Below, one piece after another: positions 19,734 through 28,043 of a DNA stretch of 46,461 nt. Under the pieces are notes generated by a model, which did not search any database, was not told the origin of the DNA, and saw only the letters and a list, made by a program, of their open reading frames with translations. The position numbers and the translations under genes are program-made. Origin of the DNA: an uncultured Eubacteriales bacterium (lineage in GTDB: Bacteria > Bacillota > Clostridia > Oscillospirales > Oscillospiraceae); the NCBI GenBank assembly GCA_900317855.1, contig ONIG01000015.1, positions 1 through 46,461 of the forward strand, written 5' to 3'. Numbering within the stretch: position 1 is the stretch's first letter; the number at the start of each line of letters is the position of its first letter.

Positions 19734-21464
19734 TCAGCCGCGCAGCGTCTCGGCGAACTGCGCGTAGCGCTGCACGCGCTCGTCGCACTCGGAGCGCGTC
19801 GCGCCGGTGCCAAGGATGTACACCTTGATCTTCGGCTCCGTGCCGGACGGGCGGACGATGAACGAGCAGCCGTCGTCCAGCTCAAAGTACAGCACGTTCG
19901 AGCCGGAGATGGGCGTTTTGTCCATCTTGCCGAGGCCCATGACGTACACCGAGCCGTCCTGATAGTCGCGCATGCGCACGACCTTCGTGCCCGCGATCTC
20001 CTGCAGCGGCTCGCGGCGCAGCTGCGCCATGAGCGCGCGCATCTTCTCCAGCCCGTCGAGACCCGGCATGACGAGGTTGAGCGTGCGCTCACCGTAGAAG
20101 CCGTACTTTTCATACAGCGCGTCGAGCGCCTGCGCGAGCGTCATGCCCTGCTCGAAGTAGTACGCCGCCATCTCCGTGATCATCACACAGGCAGTTACGG
20201 CGTCCTTGTCGCGGACATAGTCGCCCATCATGTAGCCGTAGCTCTCCTCGAAGGCGAGCACGTACTGATACGAGCCGTCGCGCTGGTACTCGGCCAGCTT
20301 CTTGGCCATGAATTTGAAGCCCGTGAACGTCTCGTCAAAGTGGATGTCGTTCACATCGCAGATGCGGCGCACCATCTTGGACGTGACGATCGTCGAGATC
20401 GCGGCCGCGTTTTCCGGCAGCGTGCCCTTGCGGCGGCGCGCCGTGATGATATAGTCGAGCAGCAGTACGCCCATCTGGTTGCCGGTGATGGTGTGGTACT
20501 CCCCATCCGCACCGCGGACCATGACGCCGACGCGGTCGGAGTCCGGATCCGTGCCGAGGATGAGGTCGCTGCCGACCTCCTTGGCGAGGTCGACGGCCAG
20601 ATAGAAGCCCTCCGGATTTTCCGGGTTCGGGCTCTTGACGGTCGGGAACGTGCCGTCGAGCACCATCTGCTCCTTGACGGGGATAACCTGCGTCATGCCC
20701 AGGCGGCGCAGCGCCTCGGGCACGAGATGCCAGCCCGCACCGTGAAACGGCGTGTAGACGATCTTGAACCGGTCGGCCACGCGGCGGACGACGTCCGGGT
20801 CGATCGGCTGGCGCAGGACGTTGGACAAAAACGCCTCGTCCGTCTCCGCGCCCATGAACTCCACAAGGCCCTGACGCACCGCGTCATCAAAGTCCATGCG
20901 CTGGATGTCGTTGAAGATGTCCAGCCGCTCCATGTTCCTGGCGATGGCGGCGGCGTGCTGCGGCGGGAGCTGCGCCCCGTCGGACCAGTAGACCTTGTAG
21001 CCGTTATACTCTTTCGGGTTGTGGCTGGCCGTGATGTTCAGGCCGGCCGTGGTGCCGTAGTGCTTGACGGCAAACGACAGCTCCGGTGTCGGGCGCAGGG
21101 CGTCGAAAATGCGCACATGGATGCCGTTGGCCGCCATGACGCCCGCCGCCTCGTGGGCAAAGCGCTCACTGTTGACGCGGCAGTCAAAGCAGATGGCGAT
21201 GCCGCGCGCGCATGCGCTCTCGCCCTCGGCCTTGATGACCTCCGCGAACGCCTGCGTGGCGTGGCGGATCACGTGAATGTTCATGCGGCGGCAGCCGAGC
21301 GCCATCTCACCGCGCAGGCCGGCCGTACCGAACTCGAGCGGGGCGAAAAAGCGGCTCTCGATCTCTTTTTTGTCGTCGCGGATGGCGTTGAGTTCTTCCC
21401 ACTCCGCATTGGAGAGCGCGGGGCTGTCAAGCCAGCGCTGGTATTCTTCCATATAATTACGCAT
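19734..21464 (-). CDS. Phospho-sugar mutase (phosphoglucomutase type)
   Basis: This 576-residue alpha-D-phosphohexomutase interconverts glucose 1-phosphate and glucose 6-phosphate, and perhaps the mannose pair, supplying precursors for glycans and glycogen. It shows the phosphoserine loop TASHNP (145-150, Ser147), the Mg2+ loop DPDSDR (306-311), a sugar loop (FEESYGYMMGDYVRDKDAV) and the phosphate loop RPSGTEPK near the C-terminus. Length and motifs match PgcA of Firmicutes. ATG 21464 has GGAG upstream and overlaps the preceding gene by 8 bases. Confidence 0.93.
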   Translation of the reverse strand: MRNYMEEYQRWLDSPALSNAEWEELNAIRDDKKEIESRFFAPLEFGTAGLRGEMALGCRRMNIHVIRHATQAFAEVIKAEGESACARGIAICFDCRVNSERFAHEAAGVMAANGIHVRIFDALRPTPELSFAVKHYGTTAGLNITASHNPKEYNGYKVYWSDGAQLPPQHAAAIARNMERLDIFNDIQRMDFDDAVRQGLVEFMGAETDEAFLSNVLRQPIDPDVVRRVADRFKIVYTPFHGAGWHLVPEALRRLGMTQVIPVKEQMVLDGTFPTVKSPNPENPEGFYLAVDLAKEVGSDLILGTDPDSDRVGVMVRGADGEYHTITGNQMGVLLLDYIITARRRKGTLPENAAAISTIVTSKMVRRICDVNDIHFDETFTGFKFMAKKLAEYQRDGSYQYVLAFEESYGYMMGDYVRDKDAVTACVMITEMAAYYFEQGMTLAQALDALYEKYGFYGERTLNLVMPGLDGLEKMRALMAQLRREPLQEIAGTKVVRMRDYQDGSVYVMGLGKMDKTPISGSNVLYFELDDGCSFIVRPSGTEPKIKVYILGTGATRSECDERVQRYAQFAETLRG

Positions 21465-21792
21465 TGTCGTCTCCTTCCGTCAGCGCCTCAGCGCAGCCCT
21501 CCTGAAGCGCCTGCGCATCGGCAAGCAGCGTCTCAGGAACCAGAATTTCCACTCCGTAACCGGACATACCTAACATGATCTTGCCAAACTGACCGTCCCC
21601 GGGATAGTTTTTCAGGCAGGGGATGCCATAGGCCTCCAGCATATTGACCAACAGCACGTCGTCCATATCCACGCCCGTGCACTTGGTCAGCATTGCCGGG
21701 GGCACCAATTCGCCGTCCGCATCGCGCGGCCAGCACTTGAGCAAATCGCCGGGAAGCGACCTGCCCCACTCTGCTTTCAGCTCTTGCGCCAT
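21457..21792 (-). CDS. DUF2007-like putative signal-transducing protein
   Basis: This 111-residue soluble protein has a central pattern typical of the DUF2007 fold: NMLEAYGIPCLKNYPGDGQF, then GYGVEILVPETLLADAQAL. Members are small ferredoxin-like domains of unknown role, sometimes linked to PII-like sensing. It has its own Shine-Dalgarno (CAGGAG) and overlaps the mutase gene, so it may be co-regulated with sugar metabolism. The family call is by pattern only. Confidence 0.65.
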   Translation of the reverse strand: MAQELKAEWGRSLPGDLLKCWPRDADGELVPPAMLTKCTGVDMDDVLLVNMLEAYGIPCLKNYPGDGQFGKIMLGMSGYGVEILVPETLLADAQALQEGCAEALTEGDDNA

Positions 21793-21807
21793 GTTATTTC
21801 TCCTGTT

Positions 21808-22290
21808 TCATTTATGATATTGCGTGCCCGCGTTGATCGTGCACGCGCGGTAGATCTGCTCGGCGAGCATGACGCGCGCCAGATGGTGCGGGAACGTCAT
21901 CGGCGACATGCTCAGCCGCAGCGACGCCTCGCGCTTGAGGCCCTCGTCGAGGCCGAACGACCCGCCGACGAGAAAGCACACCTTCGACGTACCGCCCGCA
22001 GCGTAACCGGCGAGCTGCCGCGCGAGCGCTTCGCTCGAGAGGAGCCTGCCCTCGACGCACATAGCGATCACGGCCGCCCCCTTCGGGATGCGCGCGCGGA
22101 TGGCCTGCGCCTCTTTTTCCAGCGCGGCGTGGATCTCTTTTTGCGACGGGCGCTCCGGCAGACGCTGCTCCGGCAGCTCCACCAGTTCAAACCGGCAATA
22201 AGCGCCCAGACGCTTGGCATATTCCGCGAACGCGGAGATATAATAGGTCTCGCGCATCTTTCCGACGCAGACGAGGGTTATCGACAGCAT
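21808..22290 (-). CDS. rlmH: 23S rRNA (pseudouridine1915-N3)-methyltransferase RlmH
   Basis: This 160-residue SPOUT-class methyltransferase modifies helix 69 of 23S rRNA. Signature stretches are the VGKMRETYY start, FLVGGSFGLDEGLK and LSMSPMTFPHHLARVMLAEQ, followed by a C-terminal AGTQYHK that is diagnostic for RlmH. ATG 22290 is better spaced from GAAAGG than GTG 22296. It overlaps the upstream hydrolase gene by 13 bases. Confidence 0.95.
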   Translation of the reverse strand: MLSITLVCVGKMRETYYISAFAEYAKRLGAYCRFELVELPEQRLPERPSQKEIHAALEKEAQAIRARIPKGAAVIAMCVEGRLLSSEALARQLAGYAAGGTSKVCFLVGGSFGLDEGLKREASLRLSMSPMTFPHHLARVMLAEQIYRACTINAGTQYHK

Positions 22291-23081
22291 ACGCACGCCT
22301 TTCCCGCCGTGAGCGCGAGCGTCGTCTCCGCCGGGGCTGCGTACAGCTCCGGCTGCGTGCCGGGCTGAAAGCCCGCCGCCGCGAGCGCGAGCGAAACGGC
22401 CTCGAGCGCGGCGCGGGGCGTGTTGTTCTCCCGGCTGAGATGGCCGAGGATGAGCTGCTGCGCCCCGTTTTCCGCGAGGTACACCGCCAGCGCCCCGGCG
22501 CTTTCATTGGACAGATGGCCGTGATCGGATGCGATCCGGCGCTTGAGATAAATCGGGTAAGGCCCGGTGCGCAACAGCTCCGGGTCGTGGTTGGCCTCAA
22601 TGACGGCGCAGTCCACGCCGCACAGCGCCGCGCGCACAGCATCCGTCACGGTGCCGAGGTCGGTGCAGAAGCCGAAGCGCGCCGACCCGTCGAGCCGGTA
22701 GCCGCAGCTCCCGGCCGCGTCATGCGGCGTGGGAAACGGCGTCACGCGCACATCGCCGAGGCAAAACGGCTCGCCCGGCGCGATCTCGTGCAGGCAGTCC
22801 GTCCGCTCGGGCAGCAGCCTGCGCAGCGCGGCGCACACCGCCGGCAGCGCATACACCGCCACGGGGTCGCGGCGCAGCAGGACGGTCAGGCCCTTGACGT
22901 GGTCGGCGTGTTCGTGCGTCACGAGCACGCCCGCAAGGTCGGCCACCGCGACGTCCTGCGCGGTGAGTCCCGCACGGATGCGCCGCGCGGAGATGCCGGC
23001 GTCGATCAGAATATGTGTCTCGCCGTCGGACACGAGGGCGCAGTTGCCGCTCGACCCGCTGGCAAACAGCGCGATGTTCAT
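22278..23081 (-). CDS. Metallo-beta-lactamase-fold hydrolase, YycJ/WalJ type
   Basis: This 267-residue MBL-fold protein has the metal motif THEHADH (55-61), ASGSSGN at the N-terminus and later metal ligands (FCTDLG, SNESAG, LGHLSRENN). YycJ-type proteins are predicted exonucleases linked to mismatch repair and to the cell-wall regulator WalRK in Bacilli. Here the gene is coupled to murA (4-base ATGA overlap) and to rlmH. ATG 23081 was chosen by that overlap; the longer reading has no ribosome site. Confidence 0.88.
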   Translation of the reverse strand: MNIALFASGSSGNCALVSDGETHILIDAGISARRIRAGLTAQDVAVADLAGVLVTHEHADHVKGLTVLLRRDPVAVYALPAVCAALRRLLPERTDCLHEIAPGEPFCLGDVRVTPFPTPHDAAGSCGYRLDGSARFGFCTDLGTVTDAVRAALCGVDCAVIEANHDPELLRTGPYPIYLKRRIASDHGHLSNESAGALAVYLAENGAQQLILGHLSRENNTPRAALEAVSLALAAAGFQPGTQPELYAAPAETTLALTAGKACVCCR

Positions 23082-24373
23082 TCGGCCGCGGCCGCCGCGC
23101 ACTGCTCGGCGCTGTCGCGCTCGAGCACGATGTCGGCCCCGACACCGCGCAGCTTGCCGACGAAGTTTTCATAGCCGCGCTCGATAAAATGAATATCCGT
23201 GACCACGGTCTCCCCCGCGGCGCACAGGCCGGCAATGACCACGGCAGCGCCGGCGCGCAGGTCGCACGCCCGGACTTCCGCGCCGTGCAGGCCCTCCACG
23301 CCGTTGATGATGGCCGTGCAGCCGTCCACGTGCGCGTCCGCGCCCATGCGGCCAAGCTCCTGAATGTACTTGTAGCGATTGTCATACACGCCCTCGGTCA
23401 CGAAGCTCGTGCCGTCGGCCAGACACAGCGCCACGCTGATCTGCGGCTGCATATCCGTCGGGAAGCCGGGATACGGCTGGGTCTTGACGCTGGTGGGACG
23501 CAGGCGGCCGTTGCTGCGCACGAGCACGCTGTCCCCACCCTCGACGACGGTGACGCCCATCTCGCGCAGCTTGGCGCTGATGCACTCCAGATGGCGCGGG
23601 ATCACGTTCGATAGGCGCACTTCCCCGCCGGCCGCCGCACAGGCCGTCATATACGTGCCCGCCTCGATCTGGTCGGGGATGACACTGTACGTGCCGCCGT
23701 GTAGGCGATCAACGCCCTGGATCCGGATGGAATCCGTGCCGGCGCCGCGAATGTCGGCGCCCATGGAGTTGAGGAAGTTGGCAAGGTCGACGATGTGCGG
23801 CTCGCGCGCCGCGTTCTCGATCACGGTGCGGCCGCGCGCAAGCGTCGCCGCAATGATGATGTTCATCGTCGCGCCGACCGAAACCTTATCCAGATATACC
23901 TTTGCCCCGTGCAGGCGGCCGTCCGGCGTGTCGGCGTAGACAAAGCCGTTTTTCACCTCGACGTTCGCGCCCATCGCGGTCATGCCCTTGATGTGCTGGT
24001 CGATCGGCCGGACGCCGAAGTTGCAGCCGCCGGGCATGGTCGTCTTGGCCGAGCCGAAGCGGCCGAGCATCGAACCGATGAAGTAGTACGACGCGCGGAT
24101 CTTGCGCATCAGGTCATACGGCGGCTCGGTGAAGCGCACCTGGGTGCAGTCGATCTCGACGGCGGAGGGGCTGAGGTATTCCACCCGTGCGCCCAGCCCC
24201 TGCAGGATCTTCAGGAGCATATCCACGTCGCTGATCTGGGGCATATTCTCGATCCGGCAGACACCGTCGACCATCAGCGCTGCCGGGATGATCGCCACGG
24301 CCGCGTTTTTCGCGCCGCTAATCTCGATCTCCCCGTGCAGGGGTCTGCCGCCATGTATTACATATCTATTCAA
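23078..24373 (-). CDS. murA: UDP-N-acetylglucosamine 1-carboxyvinyltransferase MurA
   Basis: This ~431-residue enolpyruvyl transferase transfers enolpyruvate from PEP to UDP-GlcNAc, the first committed step of peptidoglycan synthesis in the cytoplasm. The N-terminal HGGRPLHGEIEISGAKNAAV contains the conserved Lys-Asn. The loop GGCNFGVRPIDQH has the catalytic Cys that fosfomycin alkylates in sensitive enzymes, so no natural Asp substitution is present. TTG 24373 is preferred because AGAGGTG lies 9 bases upstream and the product then begins like its homologues (NRYVIHGG). GTG 24385 is the alternative. Confidence 0.93.
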   Translation of the reverse strand: MNRYVIHGGRPLHGEIEISGAKNAAVAIIPAALMVDGVCRIENMPQISDVDMLLKILQGLGARVEYLSPSAVEIDCTQVRFTEPPYDLMRKIRASYYFIGSMLGRFGSAKTTMPGGCNFGVRPIDQHIKGMTAMGANVEVKNGFVYADTPDGRLHGAKVYLDKVSVGATMNIIIAATLARGRTVIENAAREPHIVDLANFLNSMGADIRGAGTDSIRIQGVDRLHGGTYSVIPDQIEAGTYMTACAAAGGEVRLSNVIPRHLECISAKLREMGVTVVEGGDSVLVRSNGRLRPTSVKTQPYPGFPTDMQPQISVALCLADGTSFVTEGVYDNRYKYIQELGRMGADAHVDGCTAIINGVEGLHGAEVRACDLRAGAAVVIAGLCAAGETVVTDIHFIERGYENFVGKLRGVGADIVLERDSAEQCAAAAAE

Positions 24374-24408
24374 ACTATTTGACACCTCTCATGCTGCGAA
24401 AGCAGAGT

Positions 24409-24477
24409 GCAGCTCCGCATCTGTGGCCGGGCGAATACGCTCCGTGCGTAGCTTGCCCGATTTTAGCGGAACCTAAC
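24409..24477. repeat. Palindromic dispersed repeat in the murA leader
   Basis: It carries the 13-base core CAGCTCCGCATCT, a hairpin built from GGGC/GCCC and TACGC/GCGTA, and a TTAGCG...CTAACG end. A shortened relative lacking the hairpin is at 10206-10240. It lies in the untranslated leader between the murA promoter and start, so it would be transcribed. Two copies suggest a small mobile or REP-like family in this genome. Confidence 0.4.
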
Positions 24478-24482
24478 GATGA

Positions 24483-24511
24483 ATTATAGCATGCTTTTTG
24501 CGGAAAAGCAA
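24483..24511 (-). promoter_or_regulatory. Promoter of the murA operon
   Basis: On the minus strand, TTGCTT (24511-24506) and a perfect TATAAT (24488-24483) lie 17 bases apart, with an extended TGC before the -10. It begins directly after the nudF stop codon at 24512. Confidence 0.7.
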
Positions 24512-25078
24512 TCACAACCCGCCACTTGCCGCCTCGCCGCGCTCACGCGCGAGCAAAAGCTGCGTTTTCAGCAGGGCGACTGTCGTTTTCCCGTCGCAGA
24601 GTTGGCCATCGAGCGCCATTTGCACCAATTTTTCCAGCGGATGCCGCTCCACGTTCAGGAATTCGCCGGGGTCGAGGTGCGCCGCGCCGCGGTGCAGGTC
24701 GCGCGCCAGATAGATGTGCAGCACCTCCTCCGAGTAACCGGGCGAGGTGAAGTTCGCGCCCAGATACTGCAGTCGGCCGGCCGTCAGCCCCGTCTCCTCC
24801 GAGAGCTCGCGCGCCGCGGCCAGCTCCGGCGCCTCGCCCGGCTCGAGCTTGCCGGCCGGCACCTCGAGCAGCGTGCGCGAAAACGGATAGCGGTACTGCC
24901 GCACGCACCAGACCGTGCCGTCGGCCTCCAGTGGCAGGACCGTCACGCCGCCCGGATGCTCCACGACCTCGCGCTTGGCTGTGCTGCCGTCAGGCAGACG
25001 CGCCTCGTCGAGCCGGACGTTGACGATCACGCCGTGGTAGCTCGTGAGGGTCCTGAGCTTTTCTTCGATCAGTTCCAT
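24512..25078 (-). CDS. nudF: NUDIX hydrolase, ADP-ribose pyrophosphatase type
   Basis: This 188-residue enzyme has a complete Nudix box (residues 76-98: GKLEPGE...ARELSEETGL) and the preceding QYRYPFSRTLLEVPAG typical of ADP-ribose pyrophosphatases. These cleave ADP-ribose to AMP and ribose 5-phosphate. It is a monocistronic gene. ATG 25078 has AAGGAG upstream at 10 bases; the longer reading begins within the promoter region. Specificity beyond ADP-ribose-like substrates is not determined by sequence alone. Confidence 0.88.
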   Translation of the reverse strand: MELIEEKLRTLTSYHGVIVNVRLDEARLPDGSTAKREVVEHPGGVTVLPLEADGTVWCVRQYRYPFSRTLLEVPAGKLEPGEAPELAAARELSEETGLTAGRLQYLGANFTSPGYSEEVLHIYLARDLHRGAAHLDPGEFLNVERHPLEKLVQMALDGQLCDGKTTVALLKTQLLLARERGEAASGGL

Positions 25079-25226
25079 GAAACATCCACTCCTTTTTTCA
25101 ATTGGCATGATACCATATTCCTGCGCCGATTGCCATATATTTTGAGTAGCGAAACACGAGTGCGGGCGCTATACTGAATCTAACCGGACGCCTGTCCGGA
25201 AACCGACACCAAGGGAGGCCATTCCC

Positions 25227-25694
25227 ATGCTTGTGGAAACCGCTGACGCCGGCGCCGTGGCCATGCGCATACCGCGCGCCGAGTGGGCCGCGCTGCGCGA
25301 GGCCGACATCCGCACCGCCGTCGACAGTGCGCTCGAGACGCACGGGCTCGCGCCCTGGACAAGTATGAAGATCGAACTGTTCGTCGCCGAAAAGGAGGTG
25401 CTGCTCATCGCCAGACCCATTTCTGACCCGCCGCGCCGGTTCCGGTTCCGCTCGTTTGCCGACCTGACCGCGGCGCTGGGCTGTTTTCCGGCCGGGCTCG
25501 ACTCGGACGTGGTGTACATAGACGGCGGCTGGGAGCTGTTCGTGCGCGCCGAGGACGAGGCGCTGCCGAACGCGCTCTTCGAGTTCGGCGAGCCGCTGCC
25601 GTGCACCGAGGAACTGTACGCACACATCGGCGAACACGGCGACGTGGTCGCCCGCCGCGATGCCGTTGCGACCCTTCAGCGTTATTTCTGCTGA
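25227..25694 (+). CDS. MecA-family adaptor-like protein
   Basis: This 155-residue soluble protein has a C-terminal half that fits the MecA (negative regulator of competence) adaptor fold: FRSFADLTAALGCFPAGL, then VVYIDGGWELFV, then LYAHIGEHGDVVARRDAVAT and a closing L-x-x-Y-F. MecA proteins deliver substrates to the ClpCP protease. The N-terminal half is short and diverged, and the long acidic linker of Bacillus MecA is missing, so the substrate range is unclear. A TATACT -10 (25170-25175) and a CCGGAC/GTCCGG hairpin (25184-25199) precede its AGGGAGG ribosome site. Confidence 0.65.
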   Translation: MLVETADAGAVAMRIPRAEWAALREADIRTAVDSALETHGLAPWTSMKIELFVAEKEVLLIARPISDPPRRFRFRSFADLTAALGCFPAGLDSDVVYIDGGWELFVRAEDEALPNALFEFGEPLPCTEELYAHIGEHGDVVARRDAVATLQRYFC

Positions 25695-25765
25695 TTTCGC
25701 TCTTTTCATTTGCCGCCGGATGTGCTAAACTATATCCACGATTTCGCACGAAGGAGGTCCCCGCC

Positions 25766-26233
25766 ATGCCGAGAGCCAAGGGCGTCAAGCAGGTCGCGGC
25801 CAACCGCAAGGCCCTGCATGACTATTTCGTGCTCGAGCGGTTCGAGGCCGGTGTGGAGCTCTTCGGCACCGAGGTCAAGTCCATCCGCGCGGGCACGGTC
25901 AATCTGAAGGATTCGTTCTGCACCGTGAAAAACGGGGAGCTGTTTGCCTATGGCATTCACATCAGCCCCTACGAGCACGGCAGCATCTACAACCGCGACC
26001 CCGACCGGCCGAAGCGTCTGCTCATGCACCGGCGGGAGATCACGAAGCTCTACGCCCGCACGAAGCAGGACGGGCTGACGCTCGTGCCGCTGTCGCTGTA
26101 TTTCAAGGACAGCCGCGTGAAGGTGGAGCTTGGCCTGTGCAAGGGCAAAAAGCTCTATGACAAGCGCGACGCCGACGCGCAGCGCAGCGCCAAACGCGAG
26201 ATCGACAGAACGATAAAGGAGAAAAATTACTGA
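25766..26233 (+). CDS. smpB: SsrA-binding protein SmpB
   Basis: This 155-residue partner of tmRNA in rescue of stalled ribosomes has LFGTEVKSIRAGTVNLKDSF, LLMHRREITKL and a basic C-terminal tail (DKRDADAQRSAKREIDRTIK), which enters the mRNA channel. AAGGAGGT stands 9 bases before the ATG. The ssrA gene itself follows the next gene, a common arrangement. The stop overlaps the next start (TGATG). Confidence 0.97.
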   Translation: MPRAKGVKQVAANRKALHDYFVLERFEAGVELFGTEVKSIRAGTVNLKDSFCTVKNGELFAYGIHISPYEHGSIYNRDPDRPKRLLMHRREITKLYARTKQDGLTLVPLSLYFKDSRVKVELGLCKGKKLYDKRDADAQRSAKREIDRTIKEKNY

Positions 26234-26754
26234 TGAGCAATCCGATTGTCACCATTGAAATGGAAGACGGCGGCATCATCCGCGCCGAGCTCTATCCGGA
26301 GATCGCGCCGAACACCGTCCGCAACTTTATCAGTCTCGTCAAGAAGGGTTTTTATGACGGCGTGATCTTTCACCGCGTCATTCCCGGCTTTATGATCCAG
26401 GGCGGCGACCCGACCGGCACCGGCATGGGCGGCCCGGGCTACAGCATCGAGGGCGAGTTCACGAGCAACGGCTTCAAAAACGACCTCAAGCACACCCGCG
26501 GCGTGCTGTCCATGGCCCGCGCCATGGATCCGAACTCCGCCGGCAGCCAGTTTTTCATCATGCACATGGACGCCCCGCACCTCGACAAGCAGTACGCTGC
26601 GTTCGGCAAGGTGACCGAGGGCATGGACGTAGTCGACGCCATCGCGCGCACCCCGCGCAGCATGTTCAACGACAAGCCCACCCACGAGCAGAAGATGAAG
26701 ACGGTCACGGTCGAGACCTTCGGCGTCGAGTATCCGGAGCCGGAGACCTGCTGA
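26233..26754 (+). CDS. Cyclophilin-type peptidyl-prolyl cis-trans isomerase
   Basis: This 173-residue single-domain cyclophilin has no signal peptide, so it is cytoplasmic. Active-site motifs are FHRVIPGFMIQGGD (with the catalytic Arg), then ARAMDPNSAGSQFFI and AAFGKVTEGMDVVD. It is translationally coupled to smpB. A GC-rich hairpin without a T-run (26805-26826) follows it before ssrA. Confidence 0.95.
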   Translation: MSNPIVTIEMEDGGIIRAELYPEIAPNTVRNFISLVKKGFYDGVIFHRVIPGFMIQGGDPTGTGMGGPGYSIEGEFTSNGFKNDLKHTRGVLSMARAMDPNSAGSQFFIMHMDAPHLDKQYAAFGKVTEGMDVVDAIARTPRSMFNDKPTHEQKMKTVTVETFGVEYPEPETC

Positions 26755-26849
26755 GGAAACAAAACATCGGCAGTTTCGTCTGATCTTTCAGAATGCGTTC
26801 CTGTCTGCGCCGCGAGAGCGGCGCAGGCGGCCGACGCACCCGACATCAT

Positions 26850-27215
26850 GGGGATGTACCGGTTTCGACGGGGGTGTGGAGGCAGGAATAGCGGGCGGCG
26901 GCGCCTGACCGCCATAAAACGGGCATCTTATAAATTAAAGAACAACAACGAAACTGTTCTTCTCGCTGCTTAATTAGCGAGCGTTCCCGCCGGGAGGACC
27001 ACGGCCCGGCAGCGGAGCGTCGATGAGTGGTGAACGTGCGCACGCTAAGCTTTGCGCGTGCCATGCATCATGAAGCTACCGGACGGACAGGCTTGCCGGT
27101 TTGCCTGTCCTGAAGGGAACGGGGACGCACAGCGTCCCGCAAAAACCCGCTGCGCCCGGAGAAGTTCCTGTCAAAGCGCTTTCGGACGGGGGTTCAACTC
27201 CCCCCATCTCCACCA
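26850..27215 (+). ncRNA. ssrA: Transfer-messenger RNA (tmRNA)
   Basis: The 5' GGGGATG pairs with CATCTCC just before the encoded ACCA end, forming the acceptor stem. The T-arm GGTTCAACTCC and the 5' part of the tRNA-like domain (CGGTTTCGACGGGG) are present. The tag frame ends GTT CTT CTC GCT GCT TAA. Reading back to a GCA resume codon at 26923 gives the tag A-SYKLKNNNETVLLAA (26923-26973). The stop is followed by a hairpin, as usual. The C-terminal LLAA departs slightly from the common LALAA. The exact resume codon is inferred. Confidence 0.95.
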
Positions 27216-27222
27216 ACCGGAA

Positions 27223-27256
27223 AATCCAGCAGCCCGCCGCGGCTGCTGGATTTTTT
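27223..27256 (+). terminator. Terminator of ssrA
   Basis: An 11-bp stem (ATCCAGCAGCC with GGCTGCTGGAT, 27224-27234 with 27241-27251), loop CGCCGC, is followed by TTTTTT. It starts 8 bases after the tmRNA 3' end. Confidence 0.92.
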
Positions 27257-27330
27257 GTTTTCAAGGCACCTTGTCATGGCACGAAAACTCTGCTGTATTT
27301 GGAAAAACAGTTCACACAGGAGGATGCAGC

Positions 27331-27819
27331 ATGAACAAAGCGGAAGTTTACGATCTCTTGCGCACGCGCGGGATCTGGCACGAGATCACGGAGCACAAGG
27401 CGGTCTACAACATGGCCGAGCTCACGGACGTGGCGCTCCCCTACCCGGAGGCCGACGCCAAGAACCTGTTCGTGCGCGACGATAAAAAGCGCAATTACTA
27501 CCTCATCACCGTCCGGGGCGACAAGCGCGTCGATCTCAAGGAGTTCCGGCACAAATACGGCACGCGCGCGCTGTCGTTCGCGTCCGAAAACGACCTCATG
27601 CAGGTGCTGGGGCTCATCCCCGGCGCCGTGACGCCCCTCGGCCTGCTCAACGACGCCGAGTGCAAGGTGCAGCTCTATCTCGACGCCGCGTTTTTCGCCG
27701 CGCCGGGGCTCATCGGCGTGCACCCGAACGACAACACGGCCACCGTGTGGCTGCGCGCGGACGATCTCGCGGCCCTGATCCGTGAGCATGGAAATCCGGT
27801 GCATGTTGCAGAGCTGTGA
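27331..27819 (+). CDS. Prolyl-tRNA deacylase-like YbaK/EbsC family protein
   Basis: This 162-residue stand-alone editing domain resembles PrdX/ProX: an N-terminal LLRTRGIWHEITEHKAVYNM, a Lys-rich middle (RDDKKRNYYLITVRGDKRVD), and a C-terminal GAVTPLGLLNDAE and GVHPNDNTATVWL. Such proteins hydrolyse mischarged Ala-tRNA(Pro) and keep translation accurate. ATG 27331 follows AGGAGG with 6 bases between. The gene is monocistronic, between the ssrA terminator and its own. Confidence 0.9.
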   Translation: MNKAEVYDLLRTRGIWHEITEHKAVYNMAELTDVALPYPEADAKNLFVRDDKKRNYYLITVRGDKRVDLKEFRHKYGTRALSFASENDLMQVLGLIPGAVTPLGLLNDAECKVQLYLDAAFFAAPGLIGVHPNDNTATVWLRADDLAALIREHGNPVHVAEL

Positions 27820-27837
27820 ACACAACTGCATACACGC

Positions 27838-27876
27838 AAAAAGCAAGGCTTCCCGAATTTGGGAAGCCTTGCTTTT
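27838..27876. terminator. Bidirectional terminator
   Basis: A 13-bp perfect stem (AGCAAGGCTTCCC with GGGAAGCCTTGCT, 27842-27854 with 27861-27873), loop GAATTT, has A-run before and T-run after. It serves the editing-protein gene and, on the minus strand, the feo operon that ends at 27879. Confidence 0.92.
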
Positions 27877-27878
27877 AT

Positions 27879-28043
27879 CTATTTCTCTTTTTTGCAGTCA
27901 CAGTTTCTGCCGCACTGCGCACAGTTGCCGGTGCAGCCGCTTCCGCAGCAGCCGCCCTTTTTCATGGCGCGGCGCCAGACGCGAAACGCGACGACGGCGC
28001 ACACGGCCACGATGGCCAGCAGGAGATAGTCGATCAGCCGCAT
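27879..28043 (-). CDS. FeoB-associated Cys-rich membrane protein
   Basis: This 54-residue protein has one N-terminal membrane segment (about 4-20) and a Cys-rich tail with seven cysteines (GGCCGSGCTGNCAQCGRNCD) ending in Lys/Glu. Small proteins of this kind often follow feoB in Clostridia. A role in binding or passing Fe2+ to or from the channel is inferred. Its ATG shares one base with the feoB stop (TGATG). Confidence 0.88.
   Translation of the reverse strand: MRLIDYLLLAIVAVCAVVAFRVWRRAMKKGGCCGSGCTGNCAQCGRNCDCKKEK

Noticed and set aside
24386..24482. Leader of murA as a riboswitch
   Set aside because: The structure is explained by a repeat that also occurs at 10206-10240. No known aptamer core or terminator is present.
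26805..26826. GC-rich hairpin after the cyclophilin gene as a terminator
   Set aside because: A 9-bp stem (CTGCGCCGC with GCGGCGCAG) is real, but no T-run follows. It may be a processing or pausing element, so it is not listed as a terminator.
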